Shown in pieces: positions 1-11,108 of a stretch of DNA of 45,873 nt. The stretch covers positions 1 through 45,873 of the forward strand of contig NZ_JACHHV010000013.1 in assembly GCF_014202895.1 (NCBI RefSeq), read 5' to 3'. A program made the position numbers and the translations under genes. This stretch comes from Lactovum miscens (GTDB lineage: Bacteria; Bacillota; Bacilli; Lactobacillales; Streptococcaceae). Positions within the stretch are counted from its first letter, which is position 1. Every line of letters begins with the position of its first letter. Below the pieces are notes generated by a model. The model made no database searches and had not been told where the DNA came from. It was given only the letters and a program-made list of their open reading frames with translations.

Positions 1-93
1 ATCCTTTTCTACTTTATTTTTCCAAATTCAAGTATAAAGGTTTCAGGTGTTTTTTTCTTGCTTCAGGTGGCTAACTTAATTTTACAATTTGCC
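1..93 (-). mobile_element. IS30-family element, left end only (copy 1, cut by window edge)
   Basis: Read on the minus strand, this is nearly identical to the first ~95 bases of the complete IS at 23902-24956, including the inverted repeat that begins GGCAAATTGTAAAATTA and the leader before the transposase. The element boundary is at base 93. In the complete copy the transposase ATG lies about 100 bases inside the element, so the coding region falls just outside the window. A few differences from copy 2 show that it is a distinct copy. Confidence 0.85.
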
Positions 94-341
94 ATTAGTA
101 ATTATATCAAAAAATGAGCAAAGTCAGATTCACTATTGACTAGAGTTGTTTGGTACTTTTTCATTGACTAACTTTTTTATGTAACTCTTCTAATAATTAC
201 CTTAAACCTATTTTGGAAATATTAGGTTCGCTAATATGTGTGTGCTTTTCTAATTTCAAAATCTTTTTAAAATTTGATCAGGCTAATCATATCATTTACA
301 CTTTTTGATTTTCATACTTTCTTTACGATTTCATTTTTTAT
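94..341. other. Non-coding stretch between IS30 end and crr terminator
   Basis: AT-rich sequence with no open frame that has a ribosome binding site, and no recognisable RNA or repeat. Nothing supportable was found here apart from the flanking IS end and the terminator. Confidence 0.5.
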
Positions 342-366
342 AAAAAAAATCCTGAAAATTTCAGGA
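342..366 (-). terminator. Intrinsic terminator of crr
   Basis: On the minus strand the hairpin TCCTGAAATTTTCAGGA is followed by eight T residues, about 50 bases after the crr stop codon. Confidence 0.8.
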
Positions 367-416
367 ATTAACATACTGTAATGAAGAAACTTTTTATAAG
401 GCTTGTTTCAACTAAC

Positions 417-905
417 TTATTTTATGTTAGCACTACCAATTGAAGCTCCGGCTTCATGTGAGCCGTAATCAACAGCAAAATCTGCCAATTTCTCCGCAGT
501 GTTTGTGAAAATAACCATACTTGTCTTTTCAAGACCAGCAGCCTCAACAATTGACCAGTTTACAGAGCCAATTTCCTCGCCACCTTTAACAACATCACCA
601 ACTTTAACGTTAAAAGTAAAGGGAGCACCATCTAATGAAACTGTATCAATACCAAGATGAAGCAAAACTTCGAGACCATCTTCTCGTGTGAAACCTAACG
701 CTTGAGCTCCTGCAAGGGTTACCATGCCAGAGATTGGAGCTGTGACTTTACCTTCTCGAGGCTCAATTGCAAAACCTTCACCCATAATTTTTTGTGAAAA
801 GATAGGATCAGAAGTTTCTTCTATTTTTATTACTTGACCCCCAAGTGGGGCATAGAGTCCTTTATCATCTTTAAGTGCGTTTTTTTTCTTACCAAAACCG
901 AGCAT
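417..905 (-). CDS. crr: PTS glucose-type EIIA component (EIIA-Glc/Crr-like)
   Basis: This stand-alone 162-residue EIIA domain of the glucose family passes phosphate from HPr-His to an EIIB domain on a membrane permease. The whole protein matches the family's usual single-domain length. Motifs visible are PLGGQV near residue 21, the region around GEGFAIEP, and the phosphorylated histidine in VLLHLGIDT (about residue 83). The start is supported by a GGGAG Shine-Dalgarno sequence. It is monocistronic, with its own promoter at 961-989 and a terminator at 342-366. In Firmicutes, free EIIA(Glc) proteins serve several EIICB permeases; which ones it serves here cannot be seen from the window. Confidence 0.9.
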   Translation of the reverse strand: MLGFGKKKNALKDDKGLYAPLGGQVIKIEETSDPIFSQKIMGEGFAIEPREGKVTAPISGMVTLAGAQALGFTREDGLEVLLHLGIDTVSLDGAPFTFNVKVGDVVKGGEEIGSVNWSIVEAAGLEKTSMVIFTNTAEKLADFAVDYGSHEAGASIGSANIK

Positions 906-960
906 TTTGTCTCCCTAACTATTATGAAAATAAGTTTAATCAAAAAAATAAATATATTTC

Positions 961-989
961 ATTTTACTCCTAAAAAGTTACTTATGCAA
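961..989 (-). promoter_or_regulatory. Promoter of crr
   Basis: On the minus strand TTGCAT and TAAAAT are separated by 17 bases, giving a leader of about 50 bases before the crr start. Confidence 0.6.
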
Positions 990-1212
990 AGAAATTACTG
1001 AAAGTTTGCAAATGCTATTTCAATATTCCTAAATTATGCCAAAAAATCTGCCCCCCCAAAAAAATGAGTGACAGATTGAAAAGATAAATTAAGTATCATA
1101 ATGTAGTTAAATCCAAACCATATTTTGGTTTTTGTAAGATTTAATATTAACTTAGAAAATGGTAAATTTGTAATTTACCCAGATTTTATTTTATATTGAC
1201 AGAATAATTAGT
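990..1212. other. Intergenic region between crr promoter and glmM terminator
   Basis: AT-rich non-coding DNA with a run of seven C followed by seven A near 1051-1064. No gene or RNA structure is supported. Confidence 0.4.
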
Positions 1213-1213
1213 T

Positions 1214-1244
1214 AAAAAATAGACATGTTATTATTAACATATCT
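1214..1244 (-). terminator. Terminator of the cdaA-cdaR-glmM operon
   Basis: The hairpin arms AGATATGTTA and TAACATGTCT with a four-base loop are followed by six T residues on the minus strand, about 40 bases after the glmM stop. Confidence 0.75.
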
Positions 1245-1282
1245 ACCATAACAGGTATGATTAAATTCGTTCTTCTTATGGT

Positions 1283-2638
1283 TTATTCCCCAATTTCAGC
1301 CTTAACAACTTCAACGATAGAATCTACAACATTATCTACCATTTTTTTTGTGGATGCCTCAGCCATGACACGAAGAAGTGGTTCAGTACCGCTAGGGCGA
1401 ACCAAGATACGTCCTGATTCACCAAGTAAAGTTTCCTTTTCTGAAATTATATCCGTAATAGCACTAAAATCTTTCCACGTATCCTTATAAGAAAGTTGCG
1501 ACAGCCGTACATTTACAAGTTTTTGTGGGTATATTGTAACCTCAGCGGCAAGTTGTGAAAGTTTTTTCCCTGTCTCCCGCATTACTTTAAGAAGCTGAAT
1601 CGACGATAACTGGCCATCACCTGTTGGACTTAAATCCAAGAAGATCATATGGCCAGACTGTTCACCACCAAAATTATAGGCAGACTTGCGCATTTCTTCC
1701 AACACATAACGATCTCCAACTGCGGTAACAATTGACTTCATACCATTTTCTTCCAAAGCCTTGTGGAATCCAATATTTGACATTACAGTTGTAACAACAG
1801 CATCTTGAGCAAGTTTTCCTTGAGCTTTTAGGTGCTTACCAATGATGAACATGATACGATCACCATCGACAATATTTCCCATTTCGTCAACAGCAATAAT
1901 GCGGTCGCCATCACCATCATAGGCAAATCCAGCATCTGCTCCATTTTCAAGAACTTCAGCAACAAGTGCTTCTGGATGGGTTGATCCTATCTTGTCATTA
2001 ATGTTCAAGCCGTCAGGTTTGTCACCGATGACCTCAATATCAACCCCCAAGTCGAGATAAACAGATCTTGCTGTTGTTGAAGTTGCACCATTTGCTGTAT
2101 CAAGTACAATCTTAAAGTCTTCAAAATTTCCTTTCGCAGTATTTTCAAGAAATGAGATATATTTTTGTTTGGCTTCTTTGTATGTATGAAGTTTTCCCAA
2201 ACCCTCAGCCGAAGGACGCGGAAGATTATCATTATCTGTATCAATCAATGCTTCAATTTCAAGTTCTTTTGCATCATCTAATTTAAAGCCATCGCCACCA
2301 AAGAACTTGATGCCATTATCCAGAGCCGGATTATGACTTGCTGTGATCATTACACCAGCTGATACCTTATCTTTTTTTACAATGTAGGCAAGCCCTGGTG
2401 TCGCAATGACCCCAAGGTCAAAAACTTCAATACCAACTGACAAAAGGCCAGAAATTAAACTTGTTGAAAGCATTTGGCCTGAAATTCTAGTATCACGTGC
2501 CACGTAGACCTTTGGTTGTTCAGTTTCATGTTGACTTAGGACATACCCCCCAAAACGACCAAGTTTGAAAGCCATCTCTGGTTTCAAGTCTACATTTGCT
2601 TCTCCTCGCACGCCATCAGTTCCAAAATATTTACCCAA
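1283..2638 (-). CDS. glmM: Phosphoglucosamine mutase
   Basis: It converts glucosamine-6-phosphate to glucosamine-1-phosphate on the way to UDP-GlcNAc, the precursor of peptidoglycan. The 451 residues match the family. The phosphoserine loop TASHNP is at residues 99-104 with the catalytic Ser at 101. The metal-binding DGDGDR motif lies near residue 240, and the sugar-phosphate loop RPSGTEP is near the C-terminus. Translation begins at a TTG codon preceded by GGAG. It is third in the conserved cdaA-cdaR-glmM operon. GlmM is known in several Firmicutes, including Lactococcus, to bind CdaA and reduce c-di-AMP synthesis. Confidence 0.97.
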   Translation of the reverse strand: MGKYFGTDGVRGEANVDLKPEMAFKLGRFGGYVLSQHETEQPKVYVARDTRISGQMLSTSLISGLLSVGIEVFDLGVIATPGLAYIVKKDKVSAGVMITASHNPALDNGIKFFGGDGFKLDDAKELEIEALIDTDNDNLPRPSAEGLGKLHTYKEAKQKYISFLENTAKGNFEDFKIVLDTANGATSTTARSVYLDLGVDIEVIGDKPDGLNINDKIGSTHPEALVAEVLENGADAGFAYDGDGDRIIAVDEMGNIVDGDRIMFIIGKHLKAQGKLAQDAVVTTVMSNIGFHKALEENGMKSIVTAVGDRYVLEEMRKSAYNFGGEQSGHMIFLDLSPTGDGQLSSIQLLKVMRETGKKLSQLAAEVTIYPQKLVNVRLSQLSYKDTWKDFSAITDIISEKETLLGESGRILVRPSGTEPLLRVMAEASTKKMVDNVVDSIVEVVKAEIGE

Positions 2639-2693
2639 TTTTATTCTCCATTTTCAGTTTACTTTCTTTTATATTTTAGTCAACTGACTATAT

Positions 2694-3395
2694 TTAGCCA
2701 TTTTTACTTAACTTAACTGTCATTCTTACGGAAGTCTGTGAAAAGATTGCTGGAACAATTTTACCCGATCTGTCAACTGCTTGTAAGTTGACAGTAATTG
2801 TTGTCTCCTTTGTGAGATCTGTATCTGAAGGCAAAACTGCTTGTACCAACTTAACATTATTAATTGAATCTGTTCCTGCTATCACAACAACCCTTGACGG
2901 GCTTGTTGTAACACTTGTTAAGGTATAGTTTTCCGGAATCAAAGACTTATCAACTATTGGGCTAACATCAAACACTTTTGATTTTTTCCTTTCAACAGTG
3001 ATTGCTAGACTGTTTGGGCTGGTCTTTGCATTCATATCTGAAGAGAGATTTTTTACCACAATAGGAATTGTATGTGTTCCGGTACCAATATCTGATAAGT
3101 CAGCTACCAATTTAAAAGTACGTAAATCTGTTGACTTTTCTTGTAAAATTTCTACTTGGTTATTCGAACTCAAGGTAACAGTCGCAGTGCTGTTGTACCC
3201 AGAAATAAAATATTTATCAAAATTATATTGTACTGAAATTGGAATATTTTCCAAAGTTGCAGTATATACTTGACCACCTGGCTGGACTGAGCCATCATTA
3301 AGCGCCGCACTTGAATTTACATTTAAGAAAAGAAAGACGGCAAAAAGAATACTCACAAGGACATAAAAAGGTTTCGAATTAATCAATCGGCTCAT
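2694..3395 (-). CDS. cdaR: CdaR, YbbR-domain regulator of diadenylate cyclase
   Basis: This 233-residue protein has one N-terminal membrane segment (about residues 7-27). After it comes an extracellular part built of beta-rich YbbR repeats with recurrent VxL and V-x-x-L-x-x-I patterns. CdaR proteins sit at the membrane with CdaA and modulate its cyclase activity. The start overlaps the end of cdaA by four bases and has a GGGGG Shine-Dalgarno, which indicates translational coupling. The protein is shorter than CdaR of Bacillus, as is usual in lactococci and streptococci. Confidence 0.92.
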   Translation of the reverse strand: MSRLINSKPFYVLVSILFAVFLFLNVNSSAALNDGSVQPGGQVYTATLENIPISVQYNFDKYFISGYNSTATVTLSSNNQVEILQEKSTDLRTFKLVADLSDIGTGTHTIPIVVKNLSSDMNAKTSPNSLAITVERKKSKVFDVSPIVDKSLIPENYTLTSVTTSPSRVVVIAGTDSINNVKLVQAVLPSDTDLTKETTITVNLQAVDRSGKIVPAIFSQTSVRMTVKLSKNG

Positions 3396-4267
3396 CTATT
3401 ATCCCCCTTACCTCGTTTTTTGAACCAACTTGAGAGTCTAGTTTGACGTTCTTCTGGGCTATTATTAAGTTCATCCGTTAAAATTTGATGAAACTGTTCT
3501 TTACTAATATCTGAATAGAAATTTCCTCGATGAGCAACCGAAATTCCTCCTGTCTCTTCTGATGCAATAAGTACCAAGGCATCCGAAACATCTGCCAACC
3601 CAATGGCCGCCCGGTGTCTGGTACCATATTCTTTTGAAATATCAGAACGTTCACTTAAAGGTAGATAAGCCGAAGCCACTGAAATTTTATTATTTTCAAT
3701 AATTACTGCTCCGTCATGAAGCGGAGTATTGGGAATAAAAATATTAATGAGAAGGCTACTTGAGATGTCAGCATCAAGCTTAATCCCCGAGGATGCATAC
3801 TCTTTCAAAGTCTGTGAGCGTTCTATTGCGACCAGAGCGCCAATTTTTCGCATAGACATATATTCAAAAGAACGCTCATATGCCTCAATTTGATTAGAAG
3901 CTGAGTTTTTTGGCTTAATCCATGGAATTAAGTTAGTAGAGTAACCTAGTCTCTCTAGGGCTTGACGTATTTCTGGCTGAAAAACAATAATTAAAGCAAT
4001 TACCCCATAAGTGATGACTTGGTTGAGCAACCATTTCAGTGTTGAGAGATCTAAAAAAACAGCAAGTAAGTCAATCACAATAAAAAGAAATACACCACGC
4101 ACTAAAATCATCAACCGAGTTCCCTGAACAAAACGGGTTAGACGATAAATAATGTACGCTACAATGGCAATATCAAAAATTGACATTAACAGATGCCAAG
4201 GATTACTGTTTTGATTAATTATTTGTTGCCAAAAATTGTTATTTAAAAGATCTGTGATTGAAGTCAT
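3392..4267 (-). CDS. cdaA: Diadenylate cyclase CdaA (c-di-AMP synthase)
   Basis: It makes cyclic di-AMP from two ATP, the essential signal for potassium and osmotic balance in Firmicutes. Three predicted membrane helices occupy about residues 25-95. The DAC domain follows, with the DGA motif at 185-187 and the RHR motif at 217-219, both needed for catalysis. At 291 residues the length is typical. It is first gene of the cdaA-cdaR-glmM operon. A possible -10 (TAAAAT) ends 12 bases before the ATG, so the leader may be very short. A weak AGAAAG sequence could act as a ribosome binding site. Confidence 0.95.
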   Translation of the reverse strand: MTSITDLLNNNFWQQIINQNSNPWHLLMSIFDIAIVAYIIYRLTRFVQGTRLMILVRGVFLFIVIDLLAVFLDLSTLKWLLNQVITYGVIALIIVFQPEIRQALERLGYSTNLIPWIKPKNSASNQIEAYERSFEYMSMRKIGALVAIERSQTLKEYASSGIKLDADISSSLLINIFIPNTPLHDGAVIIENNKISVASAYLPLSERSDISKEYGTRHRAAIGLADVSDALVLIASEETGGISVAHRGNFYSDISKEQFHQILTDELNNSPEERQTRLSSWFKKRGKGDNR

Positions 4268-4359
4268 TTATTACTTTCTATTTTACTAGATTCTATTCCT
4301 AGTTTTAGTAAATATGCAATATAACATGTAAAATTTCAATTTTAACATTGTCTTTTACA

Positions 4360-5403
4360 CTACTTTTCTTCATTGAGTTCATTAAGGCTTTCAGGTTTAA
4401 TTGCCGCCGCATGTTCTATAAACTTTTTAGCCATTTCTTCGATTTCGCGATCTCTCAGTGTCTCTTCCTCAATGTATTTTCCATCAGGGACACGATCAAG
4501 ATTTACAAAGGTTTCTATAGCACCCTTTAGATTAACAAACTCTACTGGTGCTTCTCCACCATATTCACCATCTAGATTAAGCATCCACTTATCATCTGTC
4601 AGTGGCTCAACCTTCACATTAGTAGCTTTGAGATATGTAACATTGACATCGTTCACATGATTACCTGACCCACTTGCAACAATAGCAAGAAGGGCAATAA
4701 GTTCAAAAAAGTTGTCGGTTTTAACTAAAATTAAGGTAAACAGGCCATCATTGATCTGAGCATCTGGAGCGATATTTTCAAAACCACCAACTGAATTAGT
4801 TAGGCCACAGAAAAACATTGAAATTTCTTCTTCAATCACATTGCCATCATATGTAATACGAACAAGGTGTTTTTTTACCCGAGGAAGAAGCTCTGCCCCT
4901 TTCTGGATATAAGCAAGGTAACCAAAGGTAGTTTTTAACTGACTAGGCACTGAAAAAGTCAACTCTGTTAAAGCACCAGCCGCTGCAATATTGATAAAAT
5001 GCGTCTGATCATCCTTTTTTCCAACATCAATACCTAAGGTCTGCTTCTTACCAACGATTTTAATGGCTTCAAGAGGCTTATTGCTTGGAATCTTCAAGGC
5101 ACGTGCAAAGTCATTGGTTGTTCCAGCAGGAATCAAGGCAAATTTAGGACGCTTGCTACGATAAACTGTCATCATACCATTGACAACTTCATTAAGTGTC
5201 CCATCACCGCCTGCTGCAACGATCAAATCATAGTCAGCTTTCGAAGCCCTTTCAGCCTCATTTCGAGCGGAATCTTTTTCAGCTGTCGTCGCAAAAGCCG
5301 ATGTTTCATAGCCATAAGATTCCAATTCATTCAAAATATCTGCGATTGATTTCTTTATAAGTTCTTGCCCAGATGTTGGGTTATAAATTAAACGTGCCTT
5401 CAA
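4360..5403 (-). CDS. dgkB: Diacylglycerol kinase family lipid kinase
   Basis: This soluble lipid kinase phosphorylates diacylglycerol to phosphatidic acid, recycling the lipid released by lipoteichoic acid synthesis. The DAGK catalytic motif GGDGT is at residues 65-69 and an N-terminal NPTSG motif is at 8-12. The total of 347 residues is somewhat longer than Bacillus DgkB because of a charged C-terminal tail. The start codon is TTG, placed by a strong GGAGG Shine-Dalgarno; no upstream ATG is plausible. It lies downstream of ligA in the same direction with a 68-base gap, so the two may be co-transcribed. Confidence 0.92.
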   Translation of the reverse strand: MKARLIYNPTSGQELIKKSIADILNELESYGYETSAFATTAEKDSARNEAERASKADYDLIVAAGGDGTLNEVVNGMMTVYRSKRPKFALIPAGTTNDFARALKIPSNKPLEAIKIVGKKQTLGIDVGKKDDQTHFINIAAAGALTELTFSVPSQLKTTFGYLAYIQKGAELLPRVKKHLVRITYDGNVIEEEISMFFCGLTNSVGGFENIAPDAQINDGLFTLILVKTDNFFELIALLAIVASGSGNHVNDVNVTYLKATNVKVEPLTDDKWMLNLDGEYGGEAPVEFVNLKGAIETFVNLDRVPDGKYIEEETLRDREIEEMAKKFIEHAAAIKPESLNELNEEK

Positions 5404-5471
5404 GTATTACCTCCGTTCATTCTACAACAAAAATTTCTGTATTTTAATCGATGCCATATCTATACTTTATA

Positions 5472-7454
<1,983 letters not shown>

Positions 7455-7463
7455 TAATTGAGC

Positions 7464-7491
7464 TTGCTTTTCTAAAGATTTTTGATATAAT
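7464..7491 (+). promoter_or_regulatory. Promoter of tRNA-Cys
   Basis: TTGCTT and TATAAT are separated by 16 bases, with an extended TGA before the -10. The predicted start is about 37 bases upstream of the mature tRNA. Confidence 0.65.
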
Positions 7492-7534
7492 GAAAAAGTT
7501 GTTTGAGCCGTTCCTTGGCTTAATTACAGTATAT

Positions 7535-7605
7535 GGCGTCATAGTGAAGTGGTAACACATGGCTCTGCAAAAGCCTAATCGTCGGTTCAAATCCGACTGG
7601 CGCCT
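7535..7605 (+). tRNA. tRNA-Cys (anticodon GCA)
   Basis: This is a 71-base cloverleaf with acceptor arms GGCGTCA and TGGCGCC and a U discriminator. The anticodon loop CTGCAAA carries GCA, and the T arm is GTCGG-TTCAAAT-CCGAC. U73 and the GCA anticodon fit cysteine. The 3' CCA is not encoded. It is a single tRNA with its own promoter and terminator. Confidence 0.95.
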
Positions 7606-7609
7606 AAAA

Positions 7610-7657
7610 AATAAACGAAGACCTTGCTATGAGTAGGGTCTTCGTTTATTTTTTTTT
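7610..7657 (+). terminator. Terminator after tRNA-Cys
   Basis: A long stem (AATAAACGAAGACC pairing with GGGTCTTCGTTTATT) is followed by a run of T residues, starting a few bases after the tRNA. Confidence 0.85.
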
Positions 7658-7943
7658 ATGGAACAGAACCCAAAAACTCGGTATTTTAATGCCTAGATGA
7701 AGGGTGCTTCACTTACGGTCTCCCTTTAGGAAGGGGAAAACTAGAAGGCGATTATTTCTATCTTGTGCATAAGGTCATATAAAATGATAATACTACTATA
7801 ATGATATTGGTCCATGTCTAACGCATAGTTGAACTTCTATATAAAATCTTAGCTGTTATCTCATTAAATTGATATTTATTATAATATTTTATTAAAAGAC
7901 AAATAACAGCAAGCGATTTCAATTATTCTTATTCTTATCTGTT
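7658..7943. other. Intergenic region upstream of the DUF3042 gene
   Basis: No gene is supported. Complementary 8-base arms GCTGTTAT (about 7851-7858) and ATAACAGC (about 7904-7911) lie some 45 bases apart, but the function is unclear. An extended -10 (TGTTATAAT) near 7941-7949 probably serves the small gene at 7977. Confidence 0.4.
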
Positions 7944-7976
7944 ATAATAGATCTATTAAGTAAACGGAGGTAAGCT

Positions 7977-8147
7977 ATGAAATCAAAATTCACAATCGGA
8001 TTTGTAGTCGGTGCAGCTTTTGCTCTCACAGTAGTCGCTGGAGCACTAACAACTGTTAAACTTGCAGTCATTGATCCCATTGAAAAACACGATGAATGGA
8101 TTGAGGAAAACAAGAAAAAAGCCAATCGAAAATTGGTTGGAAGATAA
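7977..8147 (+). CDS. DUF3042 family small membrane protein
   Basis: This 56-residue protein begins MKSKFTIGFVVGAAFALTVV. It has one hydrophobic N-terminal helix (about residues 7-30) and then a highly charged tail (HDEWIEENKKKANRK). The layout, length and the I-x-P-I-E-x motif followed by EENxKKAxRK match the DUF3042 family of Lactobacillales, whose function is unknown. A perfect CGGAGG Shine-Dalgarno lies seven bases before the ATG, and a terminator follows at once. The frame on the opposite strand at 7919-8170 is a shadow of this gene. Confidence 0.85.
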   Translation: MKSKFTIGFVVGAAFALTVVAGALTTVKLAVIDPIEKHDEWIEENKKKANRKLVGR

Positions 8148-8148
8148 T

Positions 8149-8187
8149 AAAAAATCCCTATCTGGCCCAAGCCAGTAGGGATTTTTT
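8149..8187 (+). terminator. Terminator of DUF3042 gene (likely bidirectional)
   Basis: The stem AAAAATCCCTAtCTGGC pairs with GCCAGtAGGGATTTTTT around a CCAA loop. It also has a T run when read on the minus strand, so it probably ends bgl transcription as well. Confidence 0.85.
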
Positions 8188-8217
8188 ATTGATGCGTTTA
8201 ATGCTAGATCGCAATAA

Positions 8218-9591
8218 TCATATTTTTTCTCCATTAGATTTAAAAGCTCTTTGAAACCAACCAAATGACTTTTTCTTAGCACGTTTCATATCCCTCAAGT
8301 CATGATTTCCTCGATTAACATAGACTGCTCCATAACGTTTTTCCATATCGGCATGGCTTGATGGAATATCAATCAAGCCCCAACCAAGGTAACCAAGGAC
8401 TTCTGTTCCGTCTAACTCGACAGCATCTTTCAATGCCTGAATGTGAGCTTTATGGTATTCAATGCGAACATCATCCTGAATCGTATTAATTCCATCCCAA
8501 TTTTCTCGTTGACCAATTCCATTTTCGATAGGAAACACTGGAAGACCATAACGACTATAAAGACGGCTGATAATATTTCTAAACCCAACTGAATCAACGG
8601 TCCACCCCCATTCATTAGCCGGAAGACTGAGATCTGACTTCATACCAATTTCAAAATAATGATTTGGCGAATCATTTTCTGTGATTTTTGAGGCGTCAAG
8701 TAAGCAAGAACGATAGTAAGAGAATGAAATAAAATCTGAAATTCCCCTTTTAAGAATCTTCTCGTCGCCTTCCTGCCAATCCATGTCAATGCTATGGTTT
8801 TTTACAAAGGTTAATACAGCTTCAGAGTAATGTCCCCAAGCATAGACATCACAAAGATTATAAGTAAGAAATTCTTCAAATCTACGGACTGCTAGATTAT
8901 CCACTGGTGAAGTACTGGCTGGATAAACTTCGGTGTGAGCCAACATGCCACCAATTCGCACATCCTCATAACTCTGATGTATGAAATCACTGATTTGACA
9001 ATGTGCTAGCACAGTATGGTGGAAAATTGTATAAAGTTCTGATAATGTCTTTTCTCCTGATTCATAGCCAGCAATCGTGTATGCTTCAGGCCCAAAATAC
9101 AAATTATGTTCATTGAAGACAATCCAATATTTTACACGATTTGAAAAACGACGTATCATTTCCTCGCTAAATCTGACAAAAGCATCAACGACATGACGAG
9201 ATAAAAAGCCATTATATTTTTCTGCAAGTGCTAAAGGCATGTCAAAATGATATAAACAAACCATAGGTTCAATGCCTCGCCTGATCAAGCCATCAATTAG
9301 ACGACTATAAAATTCAATACCCCCTTCGTTGAATTCACCATCACCATTTGGGACTACTCGTGACCAAGAAATCTGGAAACGGTACATATTCATACCCATT
9401 TCTTTCATCAAATCAAGATCAGTATCAAAGTCGTGAAAATTGTCAATGGCAACATGCCAGTCCGTTGTTTTTTCTGTGGCGGGGCGAACATCATAAACAG
9501 AAAGTCCTTTGCCACCTTCATTCCACCCTCCTTCAGTTTGCATAGACGAGGTTGAATTTCCCCAAAAAAAATTATCCTTTAAAGTTGTCAT
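8218..9591 (-). CDS. GH1 family 6-phospho-beta-glucosidase
   Basis: It hydrolyses phosphorylated beta-glucosides (such as cellobiose-6-phosphate) delivered by a PTS, releasing glucose-6-phosphate. GH1 landmarks: general acid/base Glu161 in FNEHN (an unusual variant of FNEP/FNEI), nucleophile Glu356 in IENGIG, and the phosphate-binding set Ser411/412, Lys418 and Tyr420 (SSHADMEKRYG), which marks a 6-phospho enzyme rather than a plain glucosidase. The 457 residues are normal for the family. It follows the IIC gene at 9662 in the same direction, with a hairpin between them. The Shine-Dalgarno is weak (GGAG 14 bases upstream). Confidence 0.9.
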   Translation of the reverse strand: MTTLKDNFFWGNSTSSMQTEGGWNEGGKGLSVYDVRPATEKTTDWHVAIDNFHDFDTDLDLMKEMGMNMYRFQISWSRVVPNGDGEFNEGGIEFYSRLIDGLIRRGIEPMVCLYHFDMPLALAEKYNGFLSRHVVDAFVRFSEEMIRRFSNRVKYWIVFNEHNLYFGPEAYTIAGYESGEKTLSELYTIFHHTVLAHCQISDFIHQSYEDVRIGGMLAHTEVYPASTSPVDNLAVRRFEEFLTYNLCDVYAWGHYSEAVLTFVKNHSIDMDWQEGDEKILKRGISDFISFSYYRSCLLDASKITENDSPNHYFEIGMKSDLSLPANEWGWTVDSVGFRNIISRLYSRYGLPVFPIENGIGQRENWDGINTIQDDVRIEYHKAHIQALKDAVELDGTEVLGYLGWGLIDIPSSHADMEKRYGAVYVNRGNHDLRDMKRAKKKSFGWFQRAFKSNGEKI

Positions 9592-9620
9592 AAGATAATG
9601 TTTGACTCCTATTCTTTAAA

Positions 9621-9647
9621 AAGTCTGTCAAGTTTTTTGACAGACTT
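9621..9647 (-). terminator. Hairpin between IIC and GH1 genes (attenuator or terminator)
   Basis: Perfect ten-base arms AAGTCTGTCA and TGACAGACTT are followed on the minus strand by a short T run (five T including the stem end). It could reduce read-through from the permease gene into bgl, or protect the upstream mRNA end. Confidence 0.55.
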
Positions 9648-9661
9648 CAATTTTACTCAGA

Positions 9662-11077
9662 TTATTCTGCAATCTTTGCTTCTTCGGAAAGTTCTTGCTC
9701 AAGTAAGAACTTGTCATAACGACGTGCGAATGGCAAGTAAATCAATATTGATTCAGCCAAGGCAAAGATTTGTAAAATCGCATACTTCCATCCGCCAATT
9801 AAGAATCCGGAAATAATTGGTGGTGTTGTCCAAGGCGCAGCAACACCATTCATTGGTGGAACAATTTGGAAAAAGATAGCTGCATAAACTGTTGTCGTAA
9901 CCACCACAGGTACAAGGAAAAATGGTATTGCCAAGATAGGGTTCATCACGAGTGGTAGACCAAAGAGAAATGGCTCGTTAATATTGAAGAGGCCCGGCAC
10001 TAATTCAACACGGCCAATTGTTTTCATTTGTTGAGAACGTGCCATGAAAACCGTAAAGATTATTAAACCAAAAGTAATACCTGAACCAGAAAGGTTAATA
10101 AAGTTATTGTAAAATTCATTAGTTACGATGTGAGCACCATTTGCAAGAGTCAGCTTACCCACCTTAAATAAAGCTGCATTATCTGCTGTGTTTGGAATCA
10201 AGAAAGCACCAGTGATTGCTCCCATGATCAAGCCACCATGCACACCAAAGAACCAGAAGAAAGGCACAAGGAGTGAAATTACCAAAATACCAAAATATGA
10301 GTCACCAATGTGTTGTAACGGAATTTCTAACCAGTGATAAATGAAAGTTACTAAATCAGTATTACCAAGTTTGTTGAACAAAGCGTAAACTGCAGTGGCT
10401 GCAATGATTATTACACCTGAAGGAATCATTGAAGTAAATTGACTAGCAACGTTTGCTGGTACTTGCTCAGGTAGAGAAATCTTCCATCCTGCATTCATCA
10501 TGGCAACATAAGCCCAACCTGAAAGGATACCAATCACAATAGCTGCAATCATACCTTGTCCACCTTGCCAAGTCAAGTTCAAAACACCTGTCACGGGGGT
10601 GTGCAAGAATGCTTGCATTGCTTGTGGAAGTTTAGAAACTGCTGCTGCAGCTTGATTACCTGTTAAGTTACCAATTCCTGAAGCGGCTTTGCCAGTTCCA
10701 ATAGCACTGACGATTGGATTTGCAATTGACAGTGATTGAACAATGAAGAATGCCGCCAAGGAAGTCAATCCAGCTTGAAGGGCAACTTCTGGATGGCCAT
10801 CATCACGGACATAGACATAACCAATACCAACAGCCGCCCAAATGGCCAAGACGCCAAACGACATATTGAAAGCTTGACTAAATAGTGCAGACCAACCATT
10901 ATTAGCCAACCAAGTGGCTAAAGATGGGATCGGGATATTTGACAGAATCAAGAAAATAGATCCGACAATTATGAATGGCATTGCATAAAGCATGCCATTT
11001 TTCAAAGCTGAGATAGCTTTTGTGTTAACAAACTTCATAATTGGGGGTAAAAGCTTGTCATTAACGAAAGTATTCAT
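9662..11077 (-). CDS. PTS system lactose/cellobiose-type EIIC permease
   Basis: This 471-residue integral membrane EIIC of the Lac family (CelB-like) translocates and phosphorylates beta-glucosides together with EIIA and EIIB subunits. Around ten hydrophobic segments are visible. The conserved GVHGG (near residue 275) and the NINEPFLFGLP segment (near residue 365) are EIIC signatures of this family. No EIIA or EIIB gene is adjacent, so the partners must be encoded elsewhere. A GGAGG Shine-Dalgarno fixes the start. The promoter overlaps a palindromic cre. With the GH1 gene downstream and an RpiR regulator upstream it forms a beta-glucoside unit. Confidence 0.9.
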   Translation of the reverse strand: MNTFVNDKLLPPIMKFVNTKAISALKNGMLYAMPFIIVGSIFLILSNIPIPSLATWLANNGWSALFSQAFNMSFGVLAIWAAVGIGYVYVRDDGHPEVALQAGLTSLAAFFIVQSLSIANPIVSAIGTGKAASGIGNLTGNQAAAAVSKLPQAMQAFLHTPVTGVLNLTWQGGQGMIAAIVIGILSGWAYVAMMNAGWKISLPEQVPANVASQFTSMIPSGVIIIAATAVYALFNKLGNTDLVTFIYHWLEIPLQHIGDSYFGILVISLLVPFFWFFGVHGGLIMGAITGAFLIPNTADNAALFKVGKLTLANGAHIVTNEFYNNFINLSGSGITFGLIIFTVFMARSQQMKTIGRVELVPGLFNINEPFLFGLPLVMNPILAIPFFLVPVVVTTTVYAAIFFQIVPPMNGVAAPWTTPPIISGFLIGGWKYAILQIFALAESILIYLPFARRYDKFLLEQELSEEAKIAE

Positions 11078-11108
11078 ATTATTCCTCCTAAATTATTACA
11101 AAATTGAT

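Noticed and set aside
7919-8170. Minus-strand frame over the DUF3042 gene
   Set aside because: It is the reverse-strand shadow of a gene with a perfect ribosome binding site and recognised family.
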